Notes: generated by a model from the letters alone, not told the origin. 64,000 nucleotides of DNA from Haematococcus lacustris (GCA_030144725.1 JASKMD010000017.1:10864036-10928035), one strand, 5' to 3'. Numbered from the stretch's first letter, positions 1-12,321 are shown. Numbers and translations: made by a program.

Positions 1-1517
1 AGGCACTACATCAAACGCTGTGCTGACCTCATGTGGAGATGCAAGCGGTCTGCCCCAAGAACTTCATCTACTTTGATTGCGGTATCCTTAAGATTATCAC
101 CCATACATACGCCCAGACATACCTAGCATGCTCATGTCTAAAGTACCCCATCATCTCGCGCTCACTAGGCTGCGAAAGTAGATGAGATTGTTCTGGTTCC
201 TCCAAGCTACCACCAGCGTTCATCAGCGGCGCAAATTATGCAGACTGGCGGCCATTGATAGCGATGGCACCCCGCACTAAGCGTAGTAAGAATAGGAAGG
301 ATTGGAAAGCATAGGACAGCAGAGGATAGCATAGGAAAGCATAAGAAAGCATAGGAAGCTTTCGTCGTTCATCAGCCCTCTCAATAATGTCGTCGAAGGA
401 GAGACCAGAAAAAAACAGTTACTTCGGACATGCTGCCTGCAGCTCGTAGTATATGCTTTGATGTGGTGGAGGAGTAGGGCCATTGCAACGCTTAGGTATG
501 TTGCGAGCGAGCTGCGGCAGCCCGATGCGAGATGCGAGCCACCCGGTTACCCGACATAACCGCCGGCCCTCGCGCTAGTGCTGTTGTAGACCGTACCTAC
601 TGGCCACCGCTTGAAAAAGAACGCCGCATCCATCTACAGTAACCTTGCCACCTGGACACTTGTCGACACTGGTGGGCGCCCAGGCCGTGCAGGCCCTTTG
701 ATGCAGTAGGCATATCGGGAAGGCTCGCTGATCACGGCTGTGTAAGCGCGGCATCAAATGGCTCACGGTACACTTTGCCAAACAGACCTTGTGGGACCTG
801 ACCATAAACAATAGCAACGCGAGGCAGCAACATATACTAAGGATATTTTTGACTGAGTGGCTGCGAAGATACGGGCTTCCTATCACAGGGGGGTGGTTTT
901 CAGCTAGTTGGGAACGCCTGACTCTCACCCATCACCCCACCACTCAAGCGACCGCTCCTACCACCCTTTCCCCCATTTCTGCAGCCAGCCAGCTTGCTAT
1001 CTCTACCTTTTGGCTTCACCTACAAGACTTCACCCTAGCCCATCCCAACCCTCCTGGCTGGAACCTCCCCCATCCCCATCCCTTCATCTCTACTCAAGAC
1101 GGATCCCTTAGTGTCACTTTCCCGGTTACTCCTCCTAGTCCCTCTGACTCATAACGTGTTTCACTCCCCTCTCCTTTCTAGCCCTCCTAGCTTTTGCGTC
1201 CTTACTAGCCCTCCAACCTTTTGCGTCCCTTGCTCCTCCGCTTCTCTGGCTTCTCCGCTTCTCGAGGTCTCTCACACGCTCCCTTTAGCTCCCTTCCCCT
1301 TCCTTCTCTGAGTTCTTTCTCTCCTAGGTAGTTCCCCTTCTCTTTCCCTTTTTCTCTGTTCTCTCCTAAGTCTTGGCTTGTATCCACCCGAGCCCTACCT
1401 CCTTAGTGTAACAACAACTACTACTACCAAGCAAACTCTGGGGCCGGGGTACCATGGCAGCTTGCATGGAATGTAGCATTGCGGATTTCATCGGACATAG
1501 AATAAGGTTACTGGGCG
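1..1517. other. No gene seen; upstream flank
   Basis: No convincing exon is visible. A short imperfect tandem of an AGCATAGGA-like 9-10-mer lies around 295-357, and a pyrimidine-rich stretch (TCC/CTC runs) occupies about 900-1390. Frames here are short and carry no family signature. Confidence 0.5.
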
Positions 1518-3798
1518 ATGAGTGTTACAGGCAGCGCAGCTAAGCGGGCTATCCACCCGGCAAGCGTGACTCGCCGCAGTCCAGCTGCTGCTGCCAAGGG
1601 AGGTTTTGGCGTAAAGTCAGCACCCCAATCGAGGACTCAAGCTCCTGTAACACCTCCCGAGCCCTGTCCCTGCGCGTCTGGCCGAAACTACAAGGTGTGT
1701 CCATGCTTTGGTATGCCAACCAGGGCACTGTGCAAAGCTACTTCGTCTCCTATCAAAAGAACACGAGAAAGGCTATGCTGATGCACATGGGGCACCTGGT
1801 GCCATTGCAGAAGTGCTGTGGTCCCATTCATGCGGGCACAGCCAAGGCAGCAACAGCTGAGGCCACACTGCGAGCCCGCTTTTCAGGCTTCATCAAGGGC
1901 AAAGATCAATTCATCATAGACGGAACACACCCCAACTTCTTAACCAGTCACTACGAGGGTATGACACCAGAGGTGCGCCCCTGGCAGCCTACCAACAGTG
2001 CTGGACTTGCTTAAGGCCGAGTCTTCCCGCTGAGCTACATGCGCCGCACCTGACCCACACATGCTGCATGGAGCAGCTTAGACTGTCAACTAAGCCAGCC
2101 CAACGTGTTCTGCAAGGGCTGTGCTGCACAAGCTACGCAGATGATGCCGTACAAGTGCCATTGTCAGGGTCATACTACACCTCACCACAGGCCAACAAAA
2201 CTCATTCAACAAGGAACAACATGTCGGCCTGTGGGTAATCTCACTCAGCTACTACAAACACGTTGTAGCATCCTCGGTCGCACCCTTGATGACTGCAAAC
2301 CCCACGTAGATGGCACTTTCCCGGGACAGACCACTGGGCTCCTCATCAAAACTAACAGCTTAATTGCTTGAAGGCTGACCTCCACCTCCACCCTCCCTCC
2401 ACCTCCCTCCACCTCCACCCTCCCTCCACCTCCACCCTCCCTCCACCTCCACCCTCCCTCCACCTCCACCCTCCCTCCACCTCCACCCTCCCTCCACCTC
2501 CACCCTCCCTCCACCTCCCTCCACCTCCACCCTCCCTCCACCTCCACCCTCCCTCCACCTCCACCTCCACCCTCCCTCCACCTCCACCTCCACCCTCCCT
2601 CCACCTCCACCCTCCCTCCACCTCCACCCTCCCTCCACCTCCACCCTCCCTCCACCTCCACCCTCCCTCCACCTCCACCCTCCCTCCACCTCCACCCTCC
2701 CTCCACCTCCACCCTCCCTCCACCTCCACCCTCTCTCCACCTCCACCCTCCCTCCACCTCCACCTCCACCCTCCCTCCACCTCCACCTCCACCCTCCCTC
2801 CACCTCCACCTCCACCCTCCCTCCACCTCCACCCTCCCTCCACCTCCACCCTCCCTCCACCTCCACCTCCACCCTCCCTCCACCTCCACCTCCACCCTCC
2901 CTCCACCTCCACCCTCCCTCCACCTCCACCCTCCCTCCACCTACACCTCACCACAGACCTCACCGCCCCTGGGGCCTTCTTTGTTGTTGTTGATGACCTT
3001 CAACCCACCCACTGACTTGTAGGCTGCGGCAGCAAAGTATGCAGCGAACGTTCATACTGGCTGCACCAAGTTTGTGTACACCGATTTCAAAGTGGTTGGC
3101 ACCGAGGCTGGCACGGACGAGAACGAGGCATTTGTGTCGTTGTCCTACAAGTGGGTTCTTGCACGTAGCCACAGTTGACACCTTGCCTTGCCATCATAAA
3201 CGTCTTCAATGGCTGCTGATGGCACTGTGCGCATGCCTGGTCCACCCTACCTTTGCCCACAATTCAACTACTCCACGGATCATCTAGGTGCAGCCTGGCA
3301 TTGTGGGATGACCCATGTTTGAAACCTTTATGCTTGTCTTGACAATTGTGACTGCTGAATGCGGAATGTGGGTATTGCAGGTTGCCATGAGGCAATGGGT
3401 AGGGTAGGTGGCAAGGTTAGTCGGGCTGATGCTAGGGATGTGTGGTTCTGCTGATGCTGATGATGCACATCAGCACCTTGACCTGGGCTCATTTCACTGC
3501 TCATTTTCACTGCTCATTTTCACAGCTCACTTTCCCGGCTCGCTGTCACAGCTCATTTACGTAGGGTTGAGGTGCTGCTGGTTTGTGGTGCTGCAGGTCA
3601 GTGGAGCATGCCCAGGGTGCACCTATTCCACCCGCTGACGCCTGGCTGGTTACCAACGAGCGGTGTCGCTTCCTACGCTCGTCTGAAAAGGATGACAGAT
3701 GGCTGCTAGCAGACAGCCAGACCTACGACTACAATTTGACAACATTGGTGGCAGATGTGCAAAGCGAGGGAGCTCCCACAAGCCCATCAGCTGCTTAG
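1518..3798 (+). CDS. SEC-C motif / YchJ-like (UPF0225) protein
   Basis: Proposed exons are 1518-1694, 1811-1972, 3023-3150 and 3597-3798 (stop TAG), joining in phase to 222 residues. The ATG at 1518 opens an Ala/Arg/Ser-rich leader resembling an organellar transit peptide. The SEC-C metal-binding motif spans the first junction: PCPCASGRNYK followed by KCCGPIHAG. Next comes the conserved TAEATLRARFSGFIKGK and a THP motif, as in YchJ proteins. Exon 3 (FVYTDFKVVGTEAG) and exon 4 (RCRFLRSSEKDDRWLLADS) fit the NTF2-like domain that follows. The family binds zinc through the SEC-C cysteines; its cellular role is not well established. Intron 2 carries a 17-bp minisatellite. The C-terminal end is the least certain part, because a Fanzor-like remnant begins about 80 bases after the stop. 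Confidence 0.78.
2379..2943. repeat. 17-bp CT-rich minisatellite in an intron
   Basis: The unit is CCACCCTCCCTCCACCT, about 33 copies, with occasional extra or missing CCACCT hexamers. It lies inside intron 2 (1973-3022) of the YchJ-like gene and ends about 80 bases before the acceptor. The long open frames across it on both strands are repeat artefacts. Confidence 0.95.
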
Positions 3799-3869
3799 AG
3801 CAGTGCCAACAGCAACAGCACTTGCTCACACATGCCTGCATGCTGCTGAAGCTCGACTTGAAAAAGGCA

Positions 3870-4180
3870 TATTGGGTGGGCATGCAACGCAGCTTTCGAC
3901 CTCCAGCGGGCAGGGAAGGCTGCATGGCACCCACCGGAGCTTGTGCTGGTGGCCACACCGAGCAGCGGCAAGGCAAGGAGTACCCAACACTGGGCTTCAA
4001 GAAGCTGCGAGACCGAGCACCCAAGGCTCAATCCCAACAGCCTGTAGCACAGTAGCAACACTAAGCAATGATTACATCATTATCCTAAGAGCATGTGTGT
4101 CATGTCAATATCTATCGCCCAACCCTCGCAAGGGGGTGGGGGTAAGATATCAAGTATTGGTGCAGACTGTTCGTTTCAGA
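3870..4180 (+). pseudogene. TnpB/Fanzor-like remnant, copy A with 3' tail
   Basis: The C-terminal end of a TnpB/Fanzor-like protein lies in broken frames. A frame near 3890 reads ACNAAFDLQRAG, resembling the RuvC-III [NS]-A-A-x-N region. A second frame gives GKEYPTLGFKKLRDRAPKAQ and stops at 4055. The first frame loses register near the GKEYP segment, so there is a frameshift. After the stop lies a tail shared with the copy at 55.2 kb: a CATG-rich stretch, then CCCTCGCAAGGG (4123-4134), able to form a small hairpin, then a G-rich run. The protein family is a homology inference from motifs; the copy is inactive as sequenced. Confidence 0.6.
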
Positions 4181-5947
4181 CGGTCCGGAGTTCAGATAAC
4201 ATTGCTCCTAGTTGTAGCTCTTGATGGCCATGCTTGCGGAACAGTATCGATGACAACATATGTGAGGGTTCACCGAGTAAGCGAGCTGGTAGTGCGGCTG
4301 TACCTGGCTTACAATCACCTAGCCTCAGCCAACTCCTGAACCCCACAGCCCTCATGCTACACCAAAATAAAGCATGAGTTGTAATCGAACCTGGCTGCGA
4401 GCTCATCATTGTAAAGGCTACTGCTAGTGTGCCTAATGCCCACTTCAGCTCAGCCTTCTGGTGTGTGTGCCTGTGCCAGTGCCTGCGCCTGTGCCACACA
4501 CATCCCCTTTGTTAGGGGTTCATTGTTTTTTTTTCTTGTGTCGTACTCTTGGTACGCTCAGGGGTGCGGTGCGGGGAGGTCAGCAAAGCAGCGGTGTATG
4601 TTGAGCGCTGCTTTCTCGTCCCTGGTAAACGGCCTGCGGTGAGGTGCGAAACAAATGTAAGTGACACGACTTGTTCACGACATGTTCACCCAATGCACTA
4701 GGTGTAGCGCGGTGTACCTGGTGCGGGGCAGCTTCTCCCTTATGCTCCAAATGTATTGTCTAGCCAACCAAATGTATTGTCACCCCTCTCTTATACATAC
4801 GCCTCTTCAGGTGTGCTTACCTGCCGCCGCTTGGGGCCGGCATGGTCCTCTATAAAGGGCGCTGCAGTGCACGCGTCGCCGCCCGCGCAGCTTCTCTCCG
4901 CCATCGCCGGTACTGCTCTTGTCGCTGGCGGTCCCGCACGAGGCTGGATCCTGCACTAAGCGGTCCTAGCGCTGCATTCACTGGTCCAAGCGGTCGATGT
5001 CCCGCTGTAGCCGCTGCACCCAGGCTGGCCTCGGCGTCGGGGATGTCGACCCACTGCCTGCGCCCAGTGCCCAGGTTGGGCTGCCGCGGACGGCCAGCGC
5101 AGCGGACAGCTCCCGCGGTCGCTTCCAGCTTACCAGGTACCGCCGGATATTCATCGTCAGCAGTAGGTCACCCCTCCCATTGAACCACCGCGGAACATGT
5201 GACTTTGTGGCGTGCCTGGTGATGTTCATCGTCAGCAGCAGCCGTGTGCAATGTCATTGAGCACTACACCGGCATATACTGGCGTGGTGGTGGTGTGGTG
5301 GTACCGTGCTGCCCAACTGCTCACCGCGTAAGCCATGACCGGCACATCAGCTGGCAGTCTCGCTTGACCCGCAGCCAACATGGCATTTGGCACAGGGTGG
5401 CCAAGGTCAACATCCCAGGTTGTCTGTGGCCCTGCTTTAGCTGTGGTTGCTTAAGTGATGAGGTGTGTGTATGTGTGTGGGTCGGTGGGTGGGTGTGGTG
5501 TGGGGGGGGAAGGGGGGGGCCTAGGTAGGCTGTCAACTTACCTCGGCGCAGAACCGCACCAGCAACCGCTGCTTGCCGCCCCATGAAGGACCATACCGGT
5601 TTAGATGGGGGATGGGAGTGCTATGCGTGGCGTATGGGAGTTCTACACAGCTATTTAGTTGAGGGTAGGGGTTGGCCTTGGGCATTCACCTGCTTGCCAA
5701 CACATACGTCACTACTAGTTATGGGCTATGATTGGCTTGAGGTCAGGGCAAAGGATGCATGCCATGGTGCTGACCGGGCTGTACGGAACAGTTATTGACA
5801 TGTCGGCCAGCTGTTGACGTATCGGCAGGCAGGCGGAAAGATGCTGGTGAAATGAACAAGGTATTCAAGAATGAAAAATCACACCGCTTACGAAGGCTTG
5901 CAACTCTGCTGCACTGTTGTACACACCGCTGACAGGCCACTAGAGAC
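4181..5947. other. Intergenic region with a TATA-like site, no supported gene
   Basis: A TATA-like TATAAAG occurs at 4851-4857, followed by a GC-rich stretch, but no frame downstream shows a recognisable domain. GT-rich low-complexity sequence lies at 5461-5520. The last few hundred bases are presumably the importin-beta promoter and leader; no TATA box is obvious there. Confidence 0.45.
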
Positions 5948-8900
5948 ATGGCTGCGGTGGTGGAGGTGACCGCAATCCTCCTTCAAGCTCAAAGTGCAGA
6001 CACAGCACAGCGCAGTGCAGCGGAGGAGCAGTTGCGCGCATTTCAGGATCAAAACTTCCCTGGTTTCCTTGCGAGCCTTGCTACTGAGCTCGCAAATCAT
6101 GGGAAGCCCGCGGACTCTCGGCGACTGGCCGGGTTGATGCTAAAGAACGCTCTGGATGCCAAGGACGATGCTCGCAAGCGCGAGCTCTATGCCCGTTGGC
6201 AAGCGACAGACCCCGCCCTGCGGCAGCATGTTCGCGACGCCCTGCTGGCCACCCTTGCTTCAGAGGCAGCTGACGTGCGGCACACTGCTGCCATGGCAGT
6301 GGCCAAAGTTGCCGCTGTCGATTTGCCCCGCCAGGAATGGCCTACCTTAATCTCTACGCTCCTGAGCAACATGAATGCGCAGCCAGTGTCGACTGGCACG
6401 CGGCAGGCAACCTTGGAGGCCATGGGCTACGTCTGCGAGGAGATGGCCCAGGTCAAAAACGATGTGTTGACTCCCAGCGAGATCAACATGATTCTGACTG
6501 CCGTAGTGGCTGGGATGGGCGACACAGAGCCCAACGAGTCACGGCTGGCAGCAACCGTGGCGCTAGGCAACGCGATCGAGTTTGCACACCACAACTTTGA
6601 GAACGAGGGAGAGCGCAACTACCTGATGCAGGTAGCACGCCGCCTGTAAGCCCGCACAGTTGGCACTTGGGGAGCAGGTGACCGGCTTAACCCCGGGCTT
6701 GCATTCATGTATCCAGGTGGTATGCCAAGGGACCCAGGCTTCTGAGCTGCGCATCCGGGTGGCTTCCTTTGAGTGTTTGCATGAGATCGCTGCTCTGTAC
6801 TACTCCAAGCTGGTGCCGTACATGACACGTGCGTTGCCACATGGCATCCCTGGTTGTCGTCACACACTCAGCTGTGCTATGTACATGTTTGTTTTGTGGA
6901 ACAGGCACTATGTTTCTCCAGTAGTAGACCCTGTTTTTGTTTGCAGAAATCTACGCTCTGACTGTCAAGGCCATCAATGATGACACGGAGGAGGTGGCAT
7001 TGCAGGCCATTGAATTTTGGAACACCATCTGTGAAGAGGAGTATGACCTCACTGCAGACGCTGATCCAGACGCCCCCTGTCACAACTTTATTAAAGCCGC
7101 ATCACCGCACTTGGTGCCCATCCTTCTGCAGCAGTTAACCAAGCAAGAGGAGGGGCAGGAGCAGGATGAGACAGCATGGAATCTGTCGACTGCTTCAGGG
7201 ACTTGCCTTGGTTTGGCTGCGCGTGTGGTGCAGGACGCCATCGTGCCAATGGTGAGAGTGACTATCAGCTATGGATGAGCTGTACTCACATGTTGCTGAA
7301 GCAAATTACAGATCCTTGCCTCTGAGATTCAGTACTCGTAGCCAGCATTGGCTGCAGGTCATGCCCTTCATCCAAGCCAACATCAGCAAGAACACTACAG
7401 CTGAAGACTGGCGTCTTCGGGAAGCAGCCACCTTTGCATTTGGCCTCATATTGGATGGGCCGGAGCCTTCAATGTTCCAGGACACAGCCAAGCAGGCTCT
7501 TGGCTTCTTGCTGCAGGCCATGAAGGTGTGTATATTACAGCGGCTGTGCTCCTTGTTGCCACTGCTGTTGTGGGTCTTCCATGTATGCTGTGAGAGTATG
7601 TGCCGTGCTGGCTGTGTCCTGGGCTGCTGCTTGCTATCTAAAGTATGGTTAGTATAAGTTTTCTTGACACATTGCAGGATCCACACCCTCAAGTCAAGGA
7701 CGTGACAGCATGGACTATAGGTCGCATCTTTGAGTTCCTCCATGACAGCTCTCAGCCCAACCCTATCGTCACCAATGATGTCCTTCCAGCCATCATGACA
7801 GTCCTGTTGGAGTCCTTAAAAGATGCCTCTCATGTGGCCTACCGTGTGTGTTGCGCCATCTCTCAGCTGGCTATGGGTTTCACTCACCACCAAGGTCAGT
7901 GGTTGTCCAGTACTAGCAGGCTTATGTTAAGCGCATCACCAGCATCTGATGCTATCGTCGTGGGCACTTGCCATTAGGTAGCTCATATTGTCCATATGTC
8001 CCCTGGGAAGCCCTATAGGTCAGCGAGTTTGTAGCTCTATGCATTACTTTGCTGCATCTGTCTGTCACAGCCATATGAAACCGAAATGCCATGCTGTTCA
8101 CTAGGTGGCACCTCTCCTATGTCACCCTTCTTCAAGGAGTCCATCTCAGCGCTGCTGCACTGTGCTCAGCGACATGCCAGCCATGAGCACAGCCGCGTGC
8201 AAATCAGTGCATTTGAGGCCATCAACGACCTTGTGCGAGCAGCCTCCCGCGATACACTGGATGTGGTGGCACAGCTCATCCAGGCAAGTGTTAACACAGG
8301 AAACCCACCAGTGTTGTGCAATACTGGCCATACATGTGTCTTTTGAATCTCATTGCTGATGCCCACCATTGCTGGTGCTGCAGGTCATACTGGCTGAGAT
8401 ACACAAGACATTTGATCTGCCAGCCACCACCAGTGAAGCATGTGAGAAGCAGGCAGAGGTGCAGACCCAGTTGTGCGGTGTACTGCAAGTCATCGTACAG
8501 AAGCTGGCTGACGAAGAGGACACCAAGCCTGCAGTATTGCCTTACGCTGACAGCGTGAGTGGCTTATGTTATTTGGAGACAGGCAGTGGGTGATGCCATT
8601 GTGAGGCATGTCATGGGCTACATCAACACTGTCACAACTGTCCCACACATTAACAAGCAGCCTGTCCTGCCAGGTCTGCTGTCATGCAGTGTCTATTATG
8701 TGCTCATTTTGCAGATCATGGAGACGTTGCTACGGATTTTCAACTTCAGGAGCAGCACAGTCCATGAGGAAGCCATGTTGGCAGTAGGCGCATTCTCTAA
8801 TGCTATGGGCAAGGCCTTCATCAAGTACTTGCCCACCTTCTTCACCTACCTCAAGATTGGGCTCACAAACTACAAAGAGTGGCAGGTGTGGCTCTGTTTC

Positions 8901-10121
8901 ATCTACGCCTTGATGCTTCCTTGACACCTGTTCAGAGAATTGCCTTCACTCCATAGCCACCTCTTGTACCAGGTGCATGATATTTGCCTCCTTCCAGCTG
9001 AGAATGGCTGAAACCTCTGGCTGTGTGTCTGTTTGAGTGCAGGTGTGCCTCAGCACAGTAGGGGTTCTGGGTGATGTGTGTCGCAACGTGGAGGAGGCTA
9101 TCCTGCCATACTGTGATGAGATCATGTCAATCCTGATCACCAACCTGGGGCGAGAGGACGTGCACCGTAACATCAAGCCCCAGATCCTGGCTGCTTTTGG
9201 AGACATCGCAATCTTCATTGGTGACAAGTTTGAGAAGTACCTGGACGCAGTCCTGCGCGTCCTGCAGCAGGCCATGCAGCTATCCATCGCTTCAGCACAG
9301 TCAGGCGGTACGTAAAGGTGCAACCTCACTAGCGATCTGACCTGACAGGGGCTACCCACAGGCCCAATGTAGACTTGTGTTTGTGGCTTGCTGTGCCCCA
9401 CACATGATAGTTGCCTAGACATTGGCAGGGCTGCTGAGGCTGGTGAAAGCGGCTCCATGCCCAGTAACTCGATGACTCTGCACTTGCAGAGGCTGACTTT
9501 GTGGAGTACAACAACATGCTTCGTAATGGCATCATGGATGCCTACTCGGGCATCATCCAAGGCCTGGGCCCTGCCAAGTGTCAGCAGTACCTGACCAACG
9601 AGATTGCTCCAGTCCTGGACTTCGTGAGCAGCATTGGTGCCGAGGCAGGACCCAACAGTGAACCAGACGCAGACGTAGCCAAGTCCGCTGTCATGCTGCT
9701 GGGGGACATCTGCGCTTGCATGACGGTGAGTCCAGCCTATGTCAGGTTCTGCTTGCCCAGATGTGCTGTGCCTGCTTCATACGTGAGCATGTATTAGACA
9801 CCCACATTGTTTGGTGTTGGTTGCGTGTAACGTCAATCTCGACACAGCAGCCTCTGTTGTGCAGCTGCTTGGTGCTTGATAGTCCTGCAGCAGCTCATCA
9901 CGAGCAATGCAGCTCGCGGCATGGCAGCTAGACCCCCTTGTGGCAATGCTGCACGATGTATGGGCTACTACTGCTCGCAGGTAGCTGGGTCTATCTTCAA
10001 GCACACTGCAAAGCGCGACTGGGAGTCTGTTGTTAACTACTGCCGTGCCACAACTGGCCTGCAAGCTGAGACTGAGTGGGCAGTGAACATGATTGACGAC
10101 CGCACACAGCGTGCCACTTAG
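5948..10121 (+). CDS. KPNB1: Importin subunit beta-1 (karyopherin beta)
   Basis: Exons: 5948-6631, 6717-6828, 6947-7251, 7358-7525, 7678-7894, 8105-8283, 8384-8554, 8715-8885, 9043-9307, 9490-9725 and 9981-10121 (TAG). They join in phase to 882 residues, close to the usual 870-880. The protein is an all-HEAT-repeat solenoid that binds importin-alpha or cargo NLS and nucleoporin FG repeats, and is released by RanGTP. Diagnostic stretches include NFPGFLASLATEL and RRLAGLMLKNALDAKD in the N-terminal Ran-binding HEATs, EEVALQAIEFWNTICEEE, EDWRLREAATFAFGLILDGP, VKDVTAWTIGRIFE, VGVLGDVCRN and EYNNMLRNGIMDAYSGIIQG. The last exon aligns without gaps to the plant C-terminus. Intron 6 appears to be GC-AG (donor GCAAGT at 8284). 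A candidate TGTAA polyadenylation motif is at 10573. No damage is visible. Confidence 0.95.
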
Positions 10122-10688
10122 TCGGGCGGTTTTGATGGCTGGCAATGAGCAGGATGAGCTTCTTTGGAGCAGGAGTGCAATGATGGACAGGAACACCGGG
10201 GGTTTGCACACTAGCACACAGCAGCTGAACTCGAGCCCTAGGCCAAGCCGACAACTTCAGCCAGAAACTGCTGCTAGCACAGTCCTTGATGTGTTGCTGG
10301 TGCGGCCTGCACATACAGGAGGTGCCAGAACCTCACGACAGTATGTATCGCACATTTTTCACCTACCATGACCTAAAGTGCACAATTGGACACGAATGGG
10401 TAAATGTATTGGCCGTGAATAGTGGGTGTGTTGTAGATAACCTCAACCCACTTCAATCCTGCTCTATGCTACGCACCGACCATTATGATGCACTTCTCTT
10501 CGATCCTTCCAGGCTGCTGCATGAAGCTTCAGTGCTTGCTAACAGCAGGCAGGTATGCTGGCTGGCTATTGTTGTAAAGCCGCTAGGTGTAAGTAAATGG
10601 TTTTGTTTTGGCTGAGAGCAGAGATGAGCTGAGTGGCGCAGTGCTCCCGAGGAAGCGGCCCAGTAGCGCGGAGCAAGAGCCGCTCCAA
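10122..10688. other. 3' flank of importin-beta, no gene
   Basis: This is probably 3' UTR and intergenic DNA. TGTAA motifs, the usual polyadenylation signal in Chlamydomonadales, occur at 10573-10577 and 10588-10592. No supported reading frame was found. Confidence 0.45.
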
Positions 10689-10892
10689 TTGAAAGCCCGC
10701 TGAACATGCAGCGCATTGGGGAAAGCAGGTGGCGGCTGCTAGAGCTGTGCTACTAGTTAGTGCAGGGAGCTGTGCCAGCCAAGGGCAAGGAGTACTCTGG
10801 CCTGGGCTACAAGTGGCTGCGAGACAAGCCACCCAAGACCCAGTCTGATGTGGCACAGTAGTGTAGGCCCCCCTTTGTCATCATATGGCAGT
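10689..10892 (+). pseudogene. TnpB/Fanzor-like remnant, copy B
   Basis: One frame reads MQRIGESRWRLLELCY, then an in-frame TAG, then AVPAKGKEYSGLGYKWLRDK, ending at TAG 10860. It is the extreme C-terminus of the family, with one nonsense codon. RuvC-III is missing upstream, and only the first bases of the 3' tail remain. It is a 5'-truncated dead copy just behind importin-beta. Confidence 0.7.
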
Positions 10893-11402
10893 GGCTTACA
10901 CCGCTCAAGCCGTCAGCCGTTAGGCTCTCTAGGGGTTCGGGACTTTCTGTAACGCACTTCAAAGCAAGGTGCACAAACAAAGGTGCCCATGGGCTCAACA
11001 TGAAGTCATGCAAGTTCTCATTATTGTTCTGTAAAGTCATGGCAAACTCCGGCTGCTCCCTGATGGAAATAGGAAACGGCACTCTAATAGGAAATGCATG
11101 GCGTCATCCACTACCCCCTCAGTGCATCTTGTGCATGTGCGATCAATGAAAGGTTACCCCCTCAAACCGAGCCTTCTCCACCCCCAGACCGCTGTTGCCT
11201 AAACTGAACCTAGTCAGGCTCGTGCGAACTTCTGTAAAGAGCTGTCTGTTCAGCAGGAAAGGTGATTGATGCCAATGCCGTCCCCATGCTTGAACCATGC
11301 AGCATACGAACATCTCTCCCGATGCACCGTCTCAGGCAGTCTAGGGTCTCCCTCAAACCCAACCCAACGCCTCCCCCACCTCTCGAGCCACTTGACTTCC
11401 AT

Positions 11403-11640
11403 AGCCTTGGTGCCTAGGCTTACACTTAGTTCATGTTTGTCATGCCAACTCTACATCATAGCCCTCCGGGGTTAGGCAATAGTGTAGGTGGTAGGCGACC
11501 ATGCCCATGTGTATGCCATGTATAGGCCATGTGCATGCCATTTGATGGAAACACCAGAGACAAAGAACCGTTTTGTAGTGGTCTACAATCAGTGTTCGAC
11601 TGCAATGAAGGCTCAAGGTTTAGAGCCACGGTGCTGTATA
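11403..11640 (+). mobile_element. Solo 3' tail of the TnpB/Fanzor-like family
   Basis: This is the same roughly 240-base noncoding tail that follows the copies at 21.3 and 22.6 kb, here without coding remnant. It contains TGTTTGTCATGCCAACTCTA, an imperfect hairpin at 11451-11487 (CTACATCAT paired with ATAGTGTAG), repeated CCATGTG-type words, and ends near TTCGACTGCAATGAAGGCTC plus about 20 bases. Similarity to the other tails decays near 11636, which I take as the element end. Confidence 0.65.
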
Positions 11641-11651
11641 TCAAGCTGCAG

Positions 11652-11919
11652 ATGGTACGCCAAACAACATTGGGTAGTCGTGATGACACTTCAATCGATC
11701 TGCCTGAGACGGCTGATCCACTCGTCGTCAGTTTTTCCACTTTGTCCAACTCAGCCATCAGCCGTGAGGCAGTTTGGCTCAAAAGGAAGTTGGGACTTAT
11801 TTCACTGTGGGAGGCTGAGCATCTGCCTCTACTGCTGCGTCACGCTGATGCTCAGCAGCCTATTGTCGGCCATGGCTTCAAGCTTCAAGCGCTGCAGTGT
11901 CTCATGGCTGCCTGCAAGG
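11652..11919 (+). CDS. Possible exon, unrecognised
   Basis: A frame opening at MVRQTTLGSRDD and running through LWEAEHLPLLLRHADAQQ to LQALQCLMAAC has a balanced composition unlike nearby noncoding DNA. A CTGCAG-type acceptor precedes it. I do not recognise the family and cannot join it to a second exon, so it may be a gene fragment left beside the solo tail. Confidence 0.25.
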
Positions 11920-12321
11920 GTGACGGTGCAACTAGGCGGGGCAGTGGGGGTGCCTGGGCAACGCTCTTAGATGGTGTGGTGTGTGCGTGCTTGGAGAATG
12001 GGTGATGGTGCTGGCAGCAAGGCAAGGCACAGGTGCACCTGAACAGGTCGGGCTGATGCACTGACAGACAACAGTTCGCTGGCAGACTGTTGGCATGCAG
12101 CAGAGCATATAGCAATATGGCCTGAGCAGCAACAATGGAAACAGGACTAGGGTCTGTCAGACCCAGCATAAATCACTGACTGGGTCCCAACATGGCTCAC
12201 ACCGTTTAGCCACCAAACGCTAGGCTGCTTGGCCACCCTGCCCCCCTGGGATTCAAAAGCTTGAGTGAGCAGGTTAAATCTGGGCAGAGGCATGGCCGCC
12301 TAGTGGCAGCAGTACCCTTAC

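Noticed and set aside
1990..2056. Minus-strand tRNA (TAGCTCAGCGGG resembles an A box)
   Set aside because: No B box at the right distance and no pairing acceptor or anticodon stems; it lies in a YchJ-like intron.
2245..3015. Long Gly/Glu/Arg or Pro/His/Leu repeat frames
   Set aside because: Artefacts of the 17-bp minisatellite in the YchJ-like intron.
4978..5229. Minus-strand 83-codon frame beginning MNITRHATKSHVPRWFNGRG
   Set aside because: Composition is plausible, but there are no splice partners, no family match and overlapping frames on the other strand; too weak to annotate.
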